Made by a program: the position numbers and the translations under genes. A stretch of 64,000 nt of DNA, taken from assembly GCF_937873615.1 (NCBI RefSeq), contig NZ_CALMYP010000017.1, forward strand, positions 124,001-188,000, in the 5' to 3' direction. A model generated the notes under the pieces. The model was not told where the DNA came from and made no database searches. It saw only the letters and a program-made list of their open reading frames with translations. The DNA is from an uncultured Paracoccus sp. GTDB lineage: Bacteria; Pseudomonadota; Alphaproteobacteria; Rhodobacterales; Rhodobacteraceae. Positions 1 to 8,473 of the stretch are shown here, in pieces (position 1 is the stretch's first letter; every line of letters begins with the position of its first letter).

Positions 1-88
1 GGATGACCGGCCCGCGTTCGGCCTCGCGGGCCAGAAGTGCGGCGTCATAGCCCTCGGGGGCGCCGGAAAGGGTGATGATGTCAGCCAT
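1..88 (-). CDS. mfd: Transcription-repair coupling factor Mfd, N-terminal fragment
   Basis: Only the first 29 codons are present; the gene runs off the left edge. The start ATG is at 88 on the minus strand and the peptide begins MADIITLSGAPEGYDAALL. The GAPEG(Y/F)DA segment followed by an Arg/Glu-rich helix and GPVI resembles the extreme N-terminus of Rhodobacterales Mfd, the ATPase that removes stalled RNA polymerase and recruits UvrA. No catalytic motif is visible, so the call rests on N-terminal resemblance alone. Only about 36 bases separate it from the next minus-strand gene, which ends at 125. Confidence 0.65.
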   Translation of the reverse strand, partial: MADIITLSGAPEGYDAALLAREAERGPVI

Positions 89-124
89 GGCGTTCAGATA
101 ACCCAGAGGGCGGCGGGGTCAAGG

Positions 125-694
125 TCACATGCCGTTCGGATGGAACGCCATCCAGCGCGCGGCCCAGAAAGCGGTGAGGGTGACCGCCAGAAGCGAGATC
201 ACCGTATGTTGCAGGCGATAGCGATTGATGCGCCGCATCGCCTCGATCGCCGCGACACGGGCGGGCTGGCCCAGATGCGCGGCCTCCATCACCCAGCCAA
301 GCTGCCGGGCCAGTCGCAGCTTCAGGACCAGCAGAAGCGCGAAGGGCGCGGCGAGCAGCGTCAGCGCCTGCGCCATTTCCAGCTGATAGCGAAAGCCCAG
401 AAGCGCCAGCGTGGTCAGCCCGAAAGCGGCGGCGCCGGTCAGAACCGCGCCCATGCCGGGGCTGATCTGCCAGCGCGGCAATTGCAGCGACAGCCAGTCG
501 AGCAGCAGATGCGCGCCCTCGGGATCGGTATCGTCGGCATTGCGCAGGGCCTGCCCGGCGCGCGCCAGCACATCGTTTGGCACGCCCAGCACGCCGCGCC
601 CGGCCAGCGTCCAGAGACTGACCAGCACCAGCCAGAACCAGGGCGATGCGAAGGATCGGGCATCGAGGATGGAAAGAATTTCGGAAACTATCAC
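125..694 (-). CDS. Small integral membrane protein of Rhodobacterales, sometimes labelled 'component of SufBCD complex'
   Basis: A 189-residue protein read from a GTG start at 694; no ATG is available in the N-terminal part. The beginning (ILDARSFASPWFWLVLVSLW) and the following VLGVPNDV match a Rhodobacterales membrane protein family that databases often name 'component of SufBCD complex', although I know of no experiment behind that name. Three or four hydrophobic segments are visible: near residues 15-35, two close together around 95-135, and one near the C-terminus at about 165-180. It is divergent from hemB and shares the 84-base intergenic region with it. The fold is clearly membrane-bound; the function is unknown. 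Confidence 0.6.
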   Translation of the reverse strand: MIVSEILSILDARSFASPWFWLVLVSLWTLAGRGVLGVPNDVLARAGQALRNADDTDPEGAHLLLDWLSLQLPRWQISPGMGAVLTGAAAFGLTTLALLGFRYQLEMAQALTLLAAPFALLLVLKLRLARQLGWVMEAAHLGQPARVAAIEAMRRINRYRLQHTVISLLAVTLTAFWAARWMAFHPNGM

Positions 695-724
695 GCGGGG
701 AAAGCCTGTCTCGGGTTTGCCTGC

Positions 725-752
725 TTGCCGGGGCACCTCGGCGACCTTAGAA
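725..752 (+). promoter_or_regulatory. Candidate sigma-70 promoter for hemB
   Basis: TTGCCG at 725-730 and TTAGAA at 747-752 are separated by 16 bases, placing the start of transcription about 20 bases before the hemB start codon. The same TTGCC(N)-16-TTAGAA layout occurs upstream of frr at 22398-22371 on the other strand, which raises confidence slightly. It was read by eye. Confidence 0.4.
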
Positions 753-778
753 CAGGGGCCGAACAAGGAAAAGGACGA

Positions 779-1783
779 ATGCCGATGTCCCCGAACCCGA
801 TCCTCGCCCCCTTCCCGCTGTCCCGCCCGCGCCGGCTGCGCCGCACGGCGGGTCTGCGCGATCTGGTGGCCGAAACCGGGCTGTCCGCCCGCGACCTGAT
901 CTGGCCGGTCTTCGTGACCGAGGTCGAGGGCGCGGATGCCGAAATCCCGTCCATGCCCGGGGTGATGCGCTATACCGTCGATGGCGTGAAGGCCGCGGCC
1001 GAACGCGCCGCCCGTCTGGGCATCCCGGCGGTCTGCATCTTTCCGCATTCCGATCAGGCGCTGAAGACCGAAAGCTGCGAACGCGCCTGGGACCCCGACA
1101 ATATCGGCAATCAGGCGATCCGCGCAGTGAAAGAGGCGGTGCCCGATCTGCTGGTGATGACGGATATCGCGCTCGATCCCTATAACGCCAACGGCCATGA
1201 CGGGATCGTGCGCGACGGCGTGATCGTGAATGACGAGACCGTCGAATGCCTGACCCGCATGGCACTCGTGCAGGCCGAGGCCGGGGCCGATATCCTCGGG
1301 CCCTCGGACATGATGGACGGGCGCATCGGGGCGCTGCGCGCGGCGCTGGAACAGCGCGGCCACAAGGATGTGGCGATCATGTCCTATGCGGCGAAATTCG
1401 CCTCGGGGTTCTATGGGCCGTTCCGCGACGCGGTCGGCGCATCGGGCCGGCTGGTCGGCGACAAGAAGACCTATCAGATCAACCCCGCGAACCGCGAGGA
1501 AGCCCTGCGCTGCGTCGCCCGCGACCTGTCGGAAGGTGCCGACATGGTGATGGTCAAGCCCGGCTTGCCCTATCTGGATATCTGCCGAGAGGTCCGTGAC
1601 CGCTTCGGCGCGCCGACCTTCGCCTATCAGGTCAGCGGCGAATACGCGATGATCGAGGGTGCGATCCGGCAGGGCTGGCTGTCGCGCGAGGTGGTGCTGG
1701 AAAGCCTGCTGGCCTTCCGCCGCGCCGGCTGCGACGGAATCCTGACCTATTTTGCCCCCGAGGTCGCGGAAGCTCTGGCCTGA
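779..1783 (+). CDS. hemB: Delta-aminolevulinic acid dehydratase (porphobilinogen synthase)
   Basis: A 334-residue protein of normal length for HemB, which condenses two 5-aminolevulinate molecules to porphobilinogen in the cytoplasm for haem and related tetrapyrroles. The two active-site lysines lie in SYAAKFASG and MVMVKPGLPYLD, and the C-terminal YQVSGEYAMI segment is typical. At the metal site the zinc-binding cysteines of the E. coli type are replaced by DIALDPYNANGHDG, the aspartate-rich form that does not use catalytic zinc. The start is taken at 779, with AAGGA about nine bases upstream; ATG 785, two codons later, is an alternative. The gene stands alone and a candidate promoter lies at 725-752. 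Confidence 0.96.
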   Translation: MPMSPNPILAPFPLSRPRRLRRTAGLRDLVAETGLSARDLIWPVFVTEVEGADAEIPSMPGVMRYTVDGVKAAAERAARLGIPAVCIFPHSDQALKTESCERAWDPDNIGNQAIRAVKEAVPDLLVMTDIALDPYNANGHDGIVRDGVIVNDETVECLTRMALVQAEAGADILGPSDMMDGRIGALRAALEQRGHKDVAIMSYAAKFASGFYGPFRDAVGASGRLVGDKKTYQINPANREEALRCVARDLSEGADMVMVKPGLPYLDICREVRDRFGAPTFAYQVSGEYAMIEGAIRQGWLSREVVLESLLAFRRAGCDGILTYFAPEVAEALA

Positions 1784-1829
1784 GCAGGGCAATTTCGTTA
1801 TTCTGCATCAAAATAGTGGGGTTTTGAGC

Positions 1830-2411
1830 ATGGACAAACACAAGGTTTTGACTCGTCGCGCCTTCGTCGGCGGTGCTGCGCTTTTCACACTCGCCGCCTG
1901 CAACAACAGCACCAGCACCAATGCGACGCAGGTGCTTGAGGGCCGGGTGAACGGCACGCTGAACGAGCTGATCACCAAATATCCGAGCGCCGGCCCGCTG
2001 CTGGAAAACGCCAATGGCGTGCTGGTCATTCCGGTGATGACGCAGGCGGGGCTGGGGGTCGGCGGCTCTTACGGCGAAGGCGCGCTGCGCATCCGTGGCC
2101 AGACCGTCGACTACTATTCGGCGACGCAGGCCTCGGTCGGTTTCCAGGCCGGCGCGCGGCAATATGCGCAGGTGCTGGTCTTCCAGACCGACAAGGCGCT
2201 TGGCGATTTCCGCGCCGCGCCGGGCTGGGTCGCGGGGGCCGGTGCCTTCTACGCCCTGCCCGAAAACGGGCTGAGCTTCGGCGCCGATACCGTCACCTAT
2301 AATCACCCGATCCTGGCGATGATCTTCGGCGAGACCGGCATCATGGCCGGCGCGGCGATCGAGGGCACGAAATACACCCGCATCATCCCCTCGGCGCTGG
2401 GCACCCGCTGA
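1830..2411 (+). CDS. YSC84/SYLF-domain lipoprotein
   Basis: A 193-residue protein with the N-terminus MDKHKVLTRRAFVGGAALF followed by LAAC: a lipoprotein signal peptide with lipobox and, unusually, a twin-arginine pair ahead of the hydrophobic core. The mature part contains KYPSAGPLLENANGVLVIP, GGSYGEGALR, VDYYSATQASVGFQAGARQYA and EGTKYTRIIPS, which fit the SYLF (Ysc84, DUF500) lipid-binding domain. It is probably anchored in the outer or inner membrane facing the periplasm; its role is unknown. The ATG at 1830 fits the signal peptide; the longer upstream reading overlaps the end of hemB. A strong terminator follows. Confidence 0.82.
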   Translation: MDKHKVLTRRAFVGGAALFTLAACNNSTSTNATQVLEGRVNGTLNELITKYPSAGPLLENANGVLVIPVMTQAGLGVGGSYGEGALRIRGQTVDYYSATQASVGFQAGARQYAQVLVFQTDKALGDFRAAPGWVAGAGAFYALPENGLSFGADTVTYNHPILAMIFGETGIMAGAAIEGTKYTRIIPSALGTR

Positions 2412-2430
2412 AGCGGCGTCCGAAATGACA

Positions 2431-2455
2431 AAAGGGGCCGCGAGGCCCCTTTTTT
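2431..2455. terminator. Rho-independent terminator, bidirectional
   Basis: AAAGGGGCC, a four-base loop GCGA, then GGCCCC and a run of T. It lies between the convergent Ysc84-type lipoprotein and lytic transglycosylase genes and can serve both strands, since the left arm starts with A residues. Confidence 0.8.
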
Positions 2456-2477
2456 CCTGCGCCTTTCGCGGGCCGGA

Positions 2478-3134
2478 TCAGCCGCCGGCGATGATGCGCA
2501 CATAGTTGCGGGTCTCGCGATAGGGCGGGATGCCGCCATATTTCTGCACCGCGCCCGGCCCGGCATTATAGGCCGCCAGTGCCAGTCGCCAATCGCCGAA
2601 CTGGTTGTACATCATGCGCAGATAGCGCGCCCCGCCTTCCAGATTCTGCACCGGATCGCGCGGGTTCACACCCAGTTTCGCGGCGGTGCCCGGCATCAGC
2701 TGCGCCAGCCCCATCGCCCCCTTGTGCGAGCGCGCATTCGGGTTCCAGCGCGATTCCTGGTTCACCAGCCGCAGGAACAACGCCTCGGGGATGCCGTATT
2801 TCCGCGCCATCGCCTGCGCATGGGGGATATAGGCCGAGCGCTTGCCGTTATAGGCCTTGGTCGAGATCGTCGGCGAAAGCTCCATCGTGGTGACATTCAC
2901 CACCTGCCGGCCGGTCGGGCGCAGCCGCTTCGACTGCTGATACTGGCTGGCCAGCCGCGAATCCATCAACTGCTTCTGGCGGTCGAACTGTGCCTGCCGG
3001 TTCCGCTCGCTCACCGCCTTGAGGTTGAGCCCGTCGGCCGAGGCCGGCATGGGCAGCGCGGTGGCGCTGACACAGGCCGCAATCGCCCCGACCTTCATTG
3101 CTGCGCCGAGGCGGTTGAAAGCTCTGCCGATCAT
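2478..3134 (-). CDS. Lytic transglycosylase, SLT domain
   Basis: A 218-residue exported muramidase-like enzyme. The signal peptide covers about residues 1-33 (positive start, hydrophobic stretch, PASA cleavage). A basic linker reaches about residue 90. The SLT domain follows, with the catalytic glutamate E127 in [10 protein letters not shown], then [23 protein letters not shown] and [13 protein letters not shown], all diagnostic of family 1 soluble lytic transglycosylases. These cleave the glycan strand of peptidoglycan with formation of 1,6-anhydro-MurNAc in the periplasm. It is divergent from ssb and convergent with the lipoprotein gene. A possible -10 TATAGT lies about 40 bases upstream of the start on the minus strand. 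Confidence 0.92.
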   Translation of the reverse strand: MIGRAFNRLGAAMKVGAIAACVSATALPMPASADGLNLKAVSERNRQAQFDRQKQLMDSRLASQYQQSKRLRPTGRQVVNVTTMELSPTISTKAYNGKRSAYIPHAQAMARKYGIPEALFLRLVNQESRWNPNARSHKGAMGLAQLMPGTAAKLGVNPRDPVQNLEGGARYLRMMYNQFGDWRLALAAYNAGPGAVQKYGGIPPYRETRNYVRIIAGG

Positions 3135-3358
3135 GTCCCTACCCGTGACTTGTTATTATTCGGTCAGACTATACGCGAATTTGACCATTTCACCAGATGC
3201 TTCGGAATCGGGTTCCCCACCCTCGCCGCATCGGCAGGTTTTCGCCGAAGCCGTGCAAAAGGCGCCGATGCGATTCCAGCGGGGCAACGAAGGATCAGGC
3301 TTGCCGCCTGCCCCCGCTGCGGGCTAGACCGTCACGACGAATATGGGAAAGGTACGAC

Positions 3359-3871
3359 ATGGCAGGCAGCGTCAACAAGGTGATCCTGATCGGCAATCTG
3401 GGGGCCGACCCGGAAGTCCGCACGTTCCAGAACGGCGGCAAGGTGGTGAACCTGCGCATTGCCACCTCGGAACAGTGGAAGGACCGCAATTCCGGCGAAC
3501 GGCAGGAGCGGACGCAATGGCACTCGGTCGCGATCTTTTCCGAACCGCTGGGGCGTATCGCCGAGCAATATCTGCGCAAGGGCAGCAAGGTCTATCTGGA
3601 AGGCCAGCTTGAGACCCGCAAATGGCAGGACCAGTCCGGCCAGGACCGCTATACGACCGAGGTGGTGCTGCGTCCCTATCGCGGCGAGCTGACCCTGCTT
3701 GACGGGCGCGGCGAAGGCGGCGGCAGCCGTGGCGGTTCGGGTGGAAGCTATGGCGGTGGCGGCGGTTACGGCGATGGCGGCGGCTATGACAGCGGCCCCT
3801 CGGGTGGCGGCAACCAGGGCGGCGGCGGCGGTGGCGGGCGCCCGGATTTCGACGACGAAATCCCGTTCTGA
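3359..3871 (+). CDS. ssb: Single-stranded DNA-binding protein
   Basis: A 170-residue SSB. The OB fold occupies about residues 1-110 ([46 protein letters not shown]). A glycine-rich disordered linker follows from about 118 to 158, and the acidic tail ends DFDDEIPF, the hexapeptide that docks RecO, RecQ, PriA and other partners. It coats single-stranded DNA in replication, repair and recombination. GGGAAAGG sits just upstream of the ATG at 3359. Longer upstream readings have no SSB-like sequence. A terminator follows at 3891. Confidence 0.97.
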   Translation: MAGSVNKVILIGNLGADPEVRTFQNGGKVVNLRIATSEQWKDRNSGERQERTQWHSVAIFSEPLGRIAEQYLRKGSKVYLEGQLETRKWQDQSGQDRYTTEVVLRPYRGELTLLDGRGEGGGSRGGSGGSYGGGGGYGDGGGYDSGPSGGGNQGGGGGGGRPDFDDEIPF

Positions 3872-3890
3872 TCGCCAAACCACGGCATCG

Positions 3891-3916
3891 AAGGCCCGCC
3901 ACGCGCGGGCCTTTTC
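3891..3916. terminator. Rho-independent terminator between ssb and aroB
   Basis: AAGGCCCGC, five-base loop CACGC, GCGGGCCTT then TTC: a perfect nine-base stem between convergent genes. It probably works for both ssb and the aroK-aroB operon. Confidence 0.8.
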
Positions 3917-3925
3917 AATTTCAGA

Positions 3926-5026
3926 TCAACGCGATGCGGAAAGAACTTCCAGCAGGTCGGAATGCTGCACATCGTCCGAGACGAAGGACTGCCCGATCCC
4001 GCGCGCAAGGATGAAGCGCAGCTTGCCATCGACGACTTTCTTGTCCTGCCCCATCAGCGCGATCAGTTCCGCATCGCCGGGCAGGTCGCCGGGCACATCC
4101 GACAGCCGCGCCGGCATCCCCATCTCGGCCAGATGCGCCCCGACCCGCGACGGGTCCTCCTGACTGCACAGCCCCATCCGCGCCGACAGTTCGAACGCGA
4201 GCGCGCAACCGATGGCCACGCCTTCGCCATGCAGCAGCCGGTCGGAATAGCCGGTCGCGGATTCCAGCGCATGACCGAAGGTATGGCCAAGGTTCAGAAG
4301 CGCGCGCTCTCCCTGTTCGGTCTCGTCACGCTCGACGATACCGGCCTTCATGGCGACGGAATGGGCGACGGCATGGGCGCGGGCGTCCATATCGTCGCGC
4401 AGGCGGGGGGCGTTGCCTTCGAGCCAGGCGAAGAAATCGGCGTCGCCGAGCAGCCCGTATTTCATCACCTCGCCGTAACCGGCCAGAAAATCGCGGGGCG
4501 TGAGCGTGTCGAGCACCCCGATATCGGCCAGAACCAGCGAGGGCTGGTGAAAGGCCCCGATCAGGTTCTTGCCATGGGGCGAATTGATCCCGGTCTTGCC
4601 GCCGACCGAACTGTCGACCTGCGCCAGAAGCGAGGTCGGCATCTGCACGAAGCGCACCCCGCGCCGCAGGATGGCGGCGGCAAAGCCCACGAGATCGCCG
4701 ATCACGCCCCCGCCCAGTGCCACGACGATATCGCGCCGTTCGACCTTCTGTTCCAGCAGCCATTCGACCACGCGGGTCAGGTTCGGCCAGGATTTCGTGG
4801 CCTCGCCTGCGGGCAGGGTCAGCGCCTCGGAGGCGATGCCTTCCTGCCGCAGCGCGGTCTCCAGTGCCGGCAGGTGCAGACGCCCGACATTTTCGTCGGT
4901 GACGATCACGACCCGCGGGCGGGCCAGAAAGGGTGCGATCTCGGCGCCGGCGCGTGCGATCAGGCCCGCACCGATGCGCACGTCATAGGCGCGATCTCCC
5001 AGCGGGACATGGACGGTGCGGGTCAT
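3926..5026 (-). CDS. aroB: 3-dehydroquinate synthase
   Basis: A 366-residue NAD- and metal-dependent enzyme that converts DAHP to 3-dehydroquinate, the second step of the shikimate pathway. Motifs: VIVTDENVGRLHLPAL, ALGGGVIGDLVGFAAA, FVQMPTSLLAQVDSSVGGKT, NLIGAFHQPSLVLAD and LNLGHTFGHALE, the last holding metal-ligand histidines. The start overlaps the stop of aroK by four bases (ATGA at 5023-5026), so the two are translationally coupled. Length is normal. Confidence 0.97.
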   Translation of the reverse strand: MTRTVHVPLGDRAYDVRIGAGLIARAGAEIAPFLARPRVVIVTDENVGRLHLPALETALRQEGIASEALTLPAGEATKSWPNLTRVVEWLLEQKVERRDIVVALGGGVIGDLVGFAAAILRRGVRFVQMPTSLLAQVDSSVGGKTGINSPHGKNLIGAFHQPSLVLADIGVLDTLTPRDFLAGYGEVMKYGLLGDADFFAWLEGNAPRLRDDMDARAHAVAHSVAMKAGIVERDETEQGERALLNLGHTFGHALESATGYSDRLLHGEGVAIGCALAFELSARMGLCSQEDPSRVGAHLAEMGMPARLSDVPGDLPGDAELIALMGQDKKVVDGKLRFILARGIGQSFVSDDVQHSDLLEVLSASR

Positions 5027-5559
5027 TTTTCCTCCAGAAAGCGGGGGCGCGCGCTGCGGATCAGATCGATCGCGCGGCGGGCGGTGGTTTCGACATCGGA
5101 TGCGGAATCGCTTTTCAGATGCAGATCGGCGCGGGCATAGACCGGGCTGCGCTGTTCGATCAGCCGCGCCAGCGTGCCGCGCGGATCCTCGGTCAGCAGC
5201 AGCGGCCTTGTCGGACGCTGGCGCACACGCTGCCAGAGCGTTTCCAGATCGGCATCCAGCCAGAGCGACAGGCCGGCCGCGCGGATCAGCGCCTGGTTCT
5301 GCGGCTGGATCCAGGCCCCGCCCCCGGTCGAGATAACCCCGCTCCGCCCTTCCAGCAGCCGCGACAGCACCAGCGATTCGCGGTCACGGAAGAAGGCCTC
5401 GCCGTCGCGGGCGAAGATTTCCGGGATCGACATGGCGGCGGCACGTTCGATCTCGGCATCGGTATCGGTGAAAACGACGCCGAGATGACGGGCAATTTCC
5501 TGCCCGACGGCGGTCTTTCCGACCCCCATCATGCCGACCATCACGATCTGTCCCTGCAT
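5023..5559 (-). CDS. aroK: Shikimate kinase
   Basis: A 178-residue P-loop kinase that phosphorylates shikimate at the 3-hydroxyl. The Walker A loop GMMGVGKT is at residues 9-16, the shikimate- and Mg-binding FTDTDAEIE is near 31-39, and the lid has RPLL after QRVRQRPT. GGGAWIQPQN is the usual central glycine motif. It is the first gene of the aroK-aroB operon, overlaps aroB by four bases and is divergent from the small anchored protein at 5674. Confidence 0.95.
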   Translation of the reverse strand: MQGQIVMVGMMGVGKTAVGQEIARHLGVVFTDTDAEIERAAAMSIPEIFARDGEAFFRDRESLVLSRLLEGRSGVISTGGGAWIQPQNQALIRAAGLSLWLDADLETLWQRVRQRPTRPLLLTEDPRGTLARLIEQRSPVYARADLHLKSDSASDVETTARRAIDLIRSARPRFLEEK

Positions 5560-5673
5560 CCCGCCTTCCCGTTCGATTCATGCCGTGAATGGCGTGATCT
5601 TTCCCGAAATGCCAGTTATAAAGCGGCAAACCGGCTGAAAAGCCGGAACCGGCGGCAGGCGAAAGGGCAGAAA

Positions 5674-5922
5674 ATGCGGTTGCTGAAATTTCTGGTGGTG
5701 ATTGTGCTCTTGGCGTTTCTGGCGCTGACCGGCTACGCCTATCTGGGCGACATGGCCCCGCGTCAGCAGGAAATGCGCCAGCCGGTCGCGCTGGATACCG
5801 GGGCCCCGGCACCGGTCGCGGCGGCCCCCGCCCCCGAAACGGCGCCCCCCGCAAACGACGCGGCCACGGAAGAACCGGCGAGCGAGAACGCCGAAGAAAC
5901 GGAGACGAATGGGCTGGACTGA
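5674..5922 (+). CDS. Small single-pass membrane protein with Ala/Pro/Glu-rich tail
   Basis: An 82-residue protein: a basic start MRLLK, one hydrophobic helix (about residues 5-25), then a low-complexity Ala-Pro-Glu tail ending EETETNGLD. A purine-rich GAAAGGGCAG precedes the ATG at 5674. It overlaps the next gene by 14 bases, so the two are co-expressed. Similar short anchored proteins sit upstream of xerD in related genomes as far as I recall. No enzymatic function can be read from it. Confidence 0.7.
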   Translation: MRLLKFLVVIVLLAFLALTGYAYLGDMAPRQQEMRQPVALDTGAPAPVAAAPAPETAPPANDAATEEPASENAEETETNGLD

Positions 5923-7531
5923 TCTGCGGATCATGGGCGGGGGCCTCGGCGCCCTGCTTGTTGTCATGGGCCTTGTTGCAGGCCCGGGTTTCACGCCGGT
6001 TATGGCGCAAGAGGCACCGCTTTCCGCCAATGACTGGCTGAAAGGCGGTCGCCCCCCACCCGGCACGGCAAGTGCATGGCGGCCCGGCGATCCGGTGCCG
6101 CCCGATGCCGCGCGGCTGCGCGGTCAGGGCGAGGCCAGCCCCGAATCCGATAATATCGCCGAGAATGCTGCCGCCGTGCCGGTCGGCGTGCGCCGGTTGA
6201 GCGCGGCTGACCCGGACGGGGCGGGGATCATCTCGGCCCGGCAGGCCGGCCTGCCCGAGGATTTCTGGAACGGCACCGATCTCGACACCGCGATACGGAT
6301 GATTCGCGCCAATCCCTCGCTTCCGGCTTCGGCCCAGATCACCCGCAGGGTGCTTGAGGCCCAGTTGGCCCCGCCCGCCGTGTCCGATTCTGCACGGATC
6401 GGGGAATTCTTCGCCGCCCGCGTCGATCAACTGGTCGATGCCGGCGCCCTGCCCTCGGCCCGCGATCTTCTGCAGGGGGCCGGCCATAACGGGCCGGACA
6501 CGTTCCGGCGCCTGTTCGAACTGTCGCTGCTTCTGGGCGGGGATGAACAGGTGTGCCGCCAGATGAACCTGGCCACCGGCATCGCGACCGATCCCGAGGC
6601 GCGGGCCTTCTGTCTGGCGCAGACCGGCGACTGGGATGCGGCGGCAGTGCTGTTTCTGGGCGCCACGCGCCTTGGCATGATCGACGCCCCCACCGCCGAG
6701 CTGATGTCGCGCTATCTGGACGATGCCAGCGCCGAAAGCGGTGACCTGCTGGCCCCTCCGGACCCGATCAACCCGCTGGATTTCCGCCTGCACGAGGCGA
6801 TCGGCCAGCCGCTGCCGACCGGCGATCTGCCGCTGGCCTATGCCTGGTCGGATATTGAGAACCATTCCGGCTGGAAGGCGCAACTGGAAGCAGCCGAGCG
6901 TCTGGCGCGGGCGCGCGCCCTGCCCGCCAGCATCCTTGACCAGCTTTATACTGCACAGCGGCCAGCGGCCTCGGGCGGGGTATGGGAACGCGCGGCGGCG
7001 GTGCAGGCGCTGGATGCGGCACTGGCGACCGGGGATGCGGCGCGGATCGGCCCGGCTCTGGTCACCGCCTTTCAGCGCATGGAACAGGCCGGGCTGCGCG
7101 ACAGTTTCGCCGCCATCGCCGCCCCCCGGCTGCAGCCCGAGATCCTGCAGGGCGATGCCGCCCATCTGGCGCTGTGGCTGCGGCTCTGGGCCGGAGAGAC
7201 CGAGGTCGCGCGCGCACCCGAAGACAAGCTCGACGCCTCGCTTCTGGCACTGGCGACCGGCGGCCAGCCCGAACCGCTGACGCCGGCGCTTGGCGCGCTG
7301 GCACCGGTCTTCGCGGCTGAGTTGCCGCCCCAGCCCGATCCCAAGGACGGCATCGCGCTCGCGCCGGCGCTTTACGGTGCGCTTGCCGATGCCGATGCCG
7401 GCACCCAGGGCGACATCACCCGTGCCGTTCGCGGAGTGCGGATGTTGCGCGAACTCGGCCTGATCGCCGATGCCCGCCGCGTCGCCACCCAGATCGCCAT
7501 CGACCCGCTGCTGAAGGTCGCCTCGCAATGA
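5909..7531 (+). CDS. Exported protein of unknown function upstream of xerD
   Basis: A 540-residue protein. A signal peptide or N-terminal anchor covers about residues 9-33 (hydrophobic stretch ending VMAQ). A proline-rich segment follows, then a long alpha-helical region with repeated Ala/Leu-rich helices that could be a TPR- or HEAT-like solenoid. I recognise no catalytic motif. It starts inside the end of the preceding small gene and its stop overlaps the xerD start by four bases (ATGA at 7528-7531), so it belongs to a translationally coupled unit with xerD. Some relatives carry misleading database names such as 'antifreeze glycopeptide'. Confidence 0.75.
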   Translation: MGWTDLRIMGGGLGALLVVMGLVAGPGFTPVMAQEAPLSANDWLKGGRPPPGTASAWRPGDPVPPDAARLRGQGEASPESDNIAENAAAVPVGVRRLSAADPDGAGIISARQAGLPEDFWNGTDLDTAIRMIRANPSLPASAQITRRVLEAQLAPPAVSDSARIGEFFAARVDQLVDAGALPSARDLLQGAGHNGPDTFRRLFELSLLLGGDEQVCRQMNLATGIATDPEARAFCLAQTGDWDAAAVLFLGATRLGMIDAPTAELMSRYLDDASAESGDLLAPPDPINPLDFRLHEAIGQPLPTGDLPLAYAWSDIENHSGWKAQLEAAERLARARALPASILDQLYTAQRPAASGGVWERAAAVQALDAALATGDAARIGPALVTAFQRMEQAGLRDSFAAIAAPRLQPEILQGDAAHLALWLRLWAGETEVARAPEDKLDASLLALATGGQPEPLTPALGALAPVFAAELPPQPDPKDGIALAPALYGALADADAGTQGDITRAVRGVRMLRELGLIADARRVATQIAIDPLLKVASQ

Positions 7532-8466
7532 CCGCCCTCAAGCAGCGCATCGCCACCTTCCTCGACGCGCAGGCGGCCGAGGCGGGGGCGGCGCGCAATA
7601 CCATCCTGAGCTATGGCCGCGATCTGGCCGATTTCGCCGATTGGCTGGCAGCGGAAGGGCTGGATTTCGACCGCGTCAGCCGCGACCAGATCGTCGGCTA
7701 TCTGTCCCATTGCGAAGCGCAGGGGCTGGCGCGCTCGACCCGGGCGCGGCGCCTCTCGGCGATCCGCCAGCTGACCCGCTTCGCGCTGGAGGAAGGCTGG
7801 CGCGAGGACGACCCCGCGATCCGCATCCAGGGCCCGGGCAAGACCCAACGCCTGCCCAAGGTGCTGAGCCAACCCGAAGTCACCGCCCTGCTGGACGCCG
7901 CCCCGAAGACCGGCCGGACCGAGGCCGACCGCGCCCGCAACCGCTGCCTGATCGAACTGCTTTACGCCACCGGAATGCGGGTCAGCGAGCTGGTCTCGCT
8001 GCCGGTGGCGGCGACGCGGGGCGATCCGCAATTGCTGCTGATCCGGGGCAAGGGCGGCAAGGAACGCATGGTGCCGCTGTCTGCCCCCGCGCAGGCGGCG
8101 CTGCATGACTGGCTGGCGGTCCGCGATCACGCCGCCAAGGACAGCCCGCTTGGCCGGCTGATCGCCGACAAGGGCGGCCGCTTCCTGTTTCCCGCCGCCT
8201 CGAAGGCCGGGCATATGGCGCGCAAGTCGATGAACGACCTGATCCGCGACCTGGCCCTTGCCGCCGGCATCGACCCGGGCCGCGTCACCCCCCATGTCAT
8301 CCGCCATGCCTTTGCCACCCATCTTCTGGAAGGCGGCGCCGATCTGCGCGCCATCCAGACCCTGCTCGGTCATGCCGATCTGTCGACGACCGAGATCTAT
8401 ACCCATGTACTGGACGCGCGGATGCGCGATCTGGTGCTGAACCATCACCCCCTCGCCCGCGTTTGA
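7528..8466 (+). CDS. xerD: Site-specific tyrosine recombinase XerD
   Basis: A 312-residue recombinase that resolves chromosome dimers at dif with XerC and FtsK. The SAM-like core-binding domain is residues 1-90 and the catalytic domain 110-312. The catalytic set is complete: R151 in ATGMRVSEL, K175 in IRGKGGKER, H256 and R259 in HVIRHAFATH, H282 in LLGHADLST and nucleophile Y291 in EIYTHV. It is core rather than phage: full length, in a housekeeping operon, with no att sites or phage genes nearby. XerC is the alternative name, but the sequence reads closer to XerD. Confidence 0.92.
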   Translation: MTALKQRIATFLDAQAAEAGAARNTILSYGRDLADFADWLAAEGLDFDRVSRDQIVGYLSHCEAQGLARSTRARRLSAIRQLTRFALEEGWREDDPAIRIQGPGKTQRLPKVLSQPEVTALLDAAPKTGRTEADRARNRCLIELLYATGMRVSELVSLPVAATRGDPQLLLIRGKGGKERMVPLSAPAQAALHDWLAVRDHAAKDSPLGRLIADKGGRFLFPAASKAGHMARKSMNDLIRDLALAAGIDPGRVTPHVIRHAFATHLLEGGADLRAIQTLLGHADLSTTEIYTHVLDARMRDLVLNHHPLARV

Positions 8467-8473
8467 GCGCATC

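Noticed and set aside
125-1792. A 555-codon minus-strand frame running through hemB
   Set aside because: Only its last 189 codons look like protein; the rest is antisense of hemB, open because of high GC.
5384-7528. A 714-codon minus-strand frame opposite the exported protein upstream of xerD
   Set aside because: Arg/Gly/Gln-rich antisense product without any domain; the plus strand has the signal peptide and coupled overlaps.
7528-8466. Phage or integron integrase
   Set aside because: The protein is a full-length Xer recombinase inside a conserved housekeeping run; no att repeats, tRNA target or phage genes are visible.
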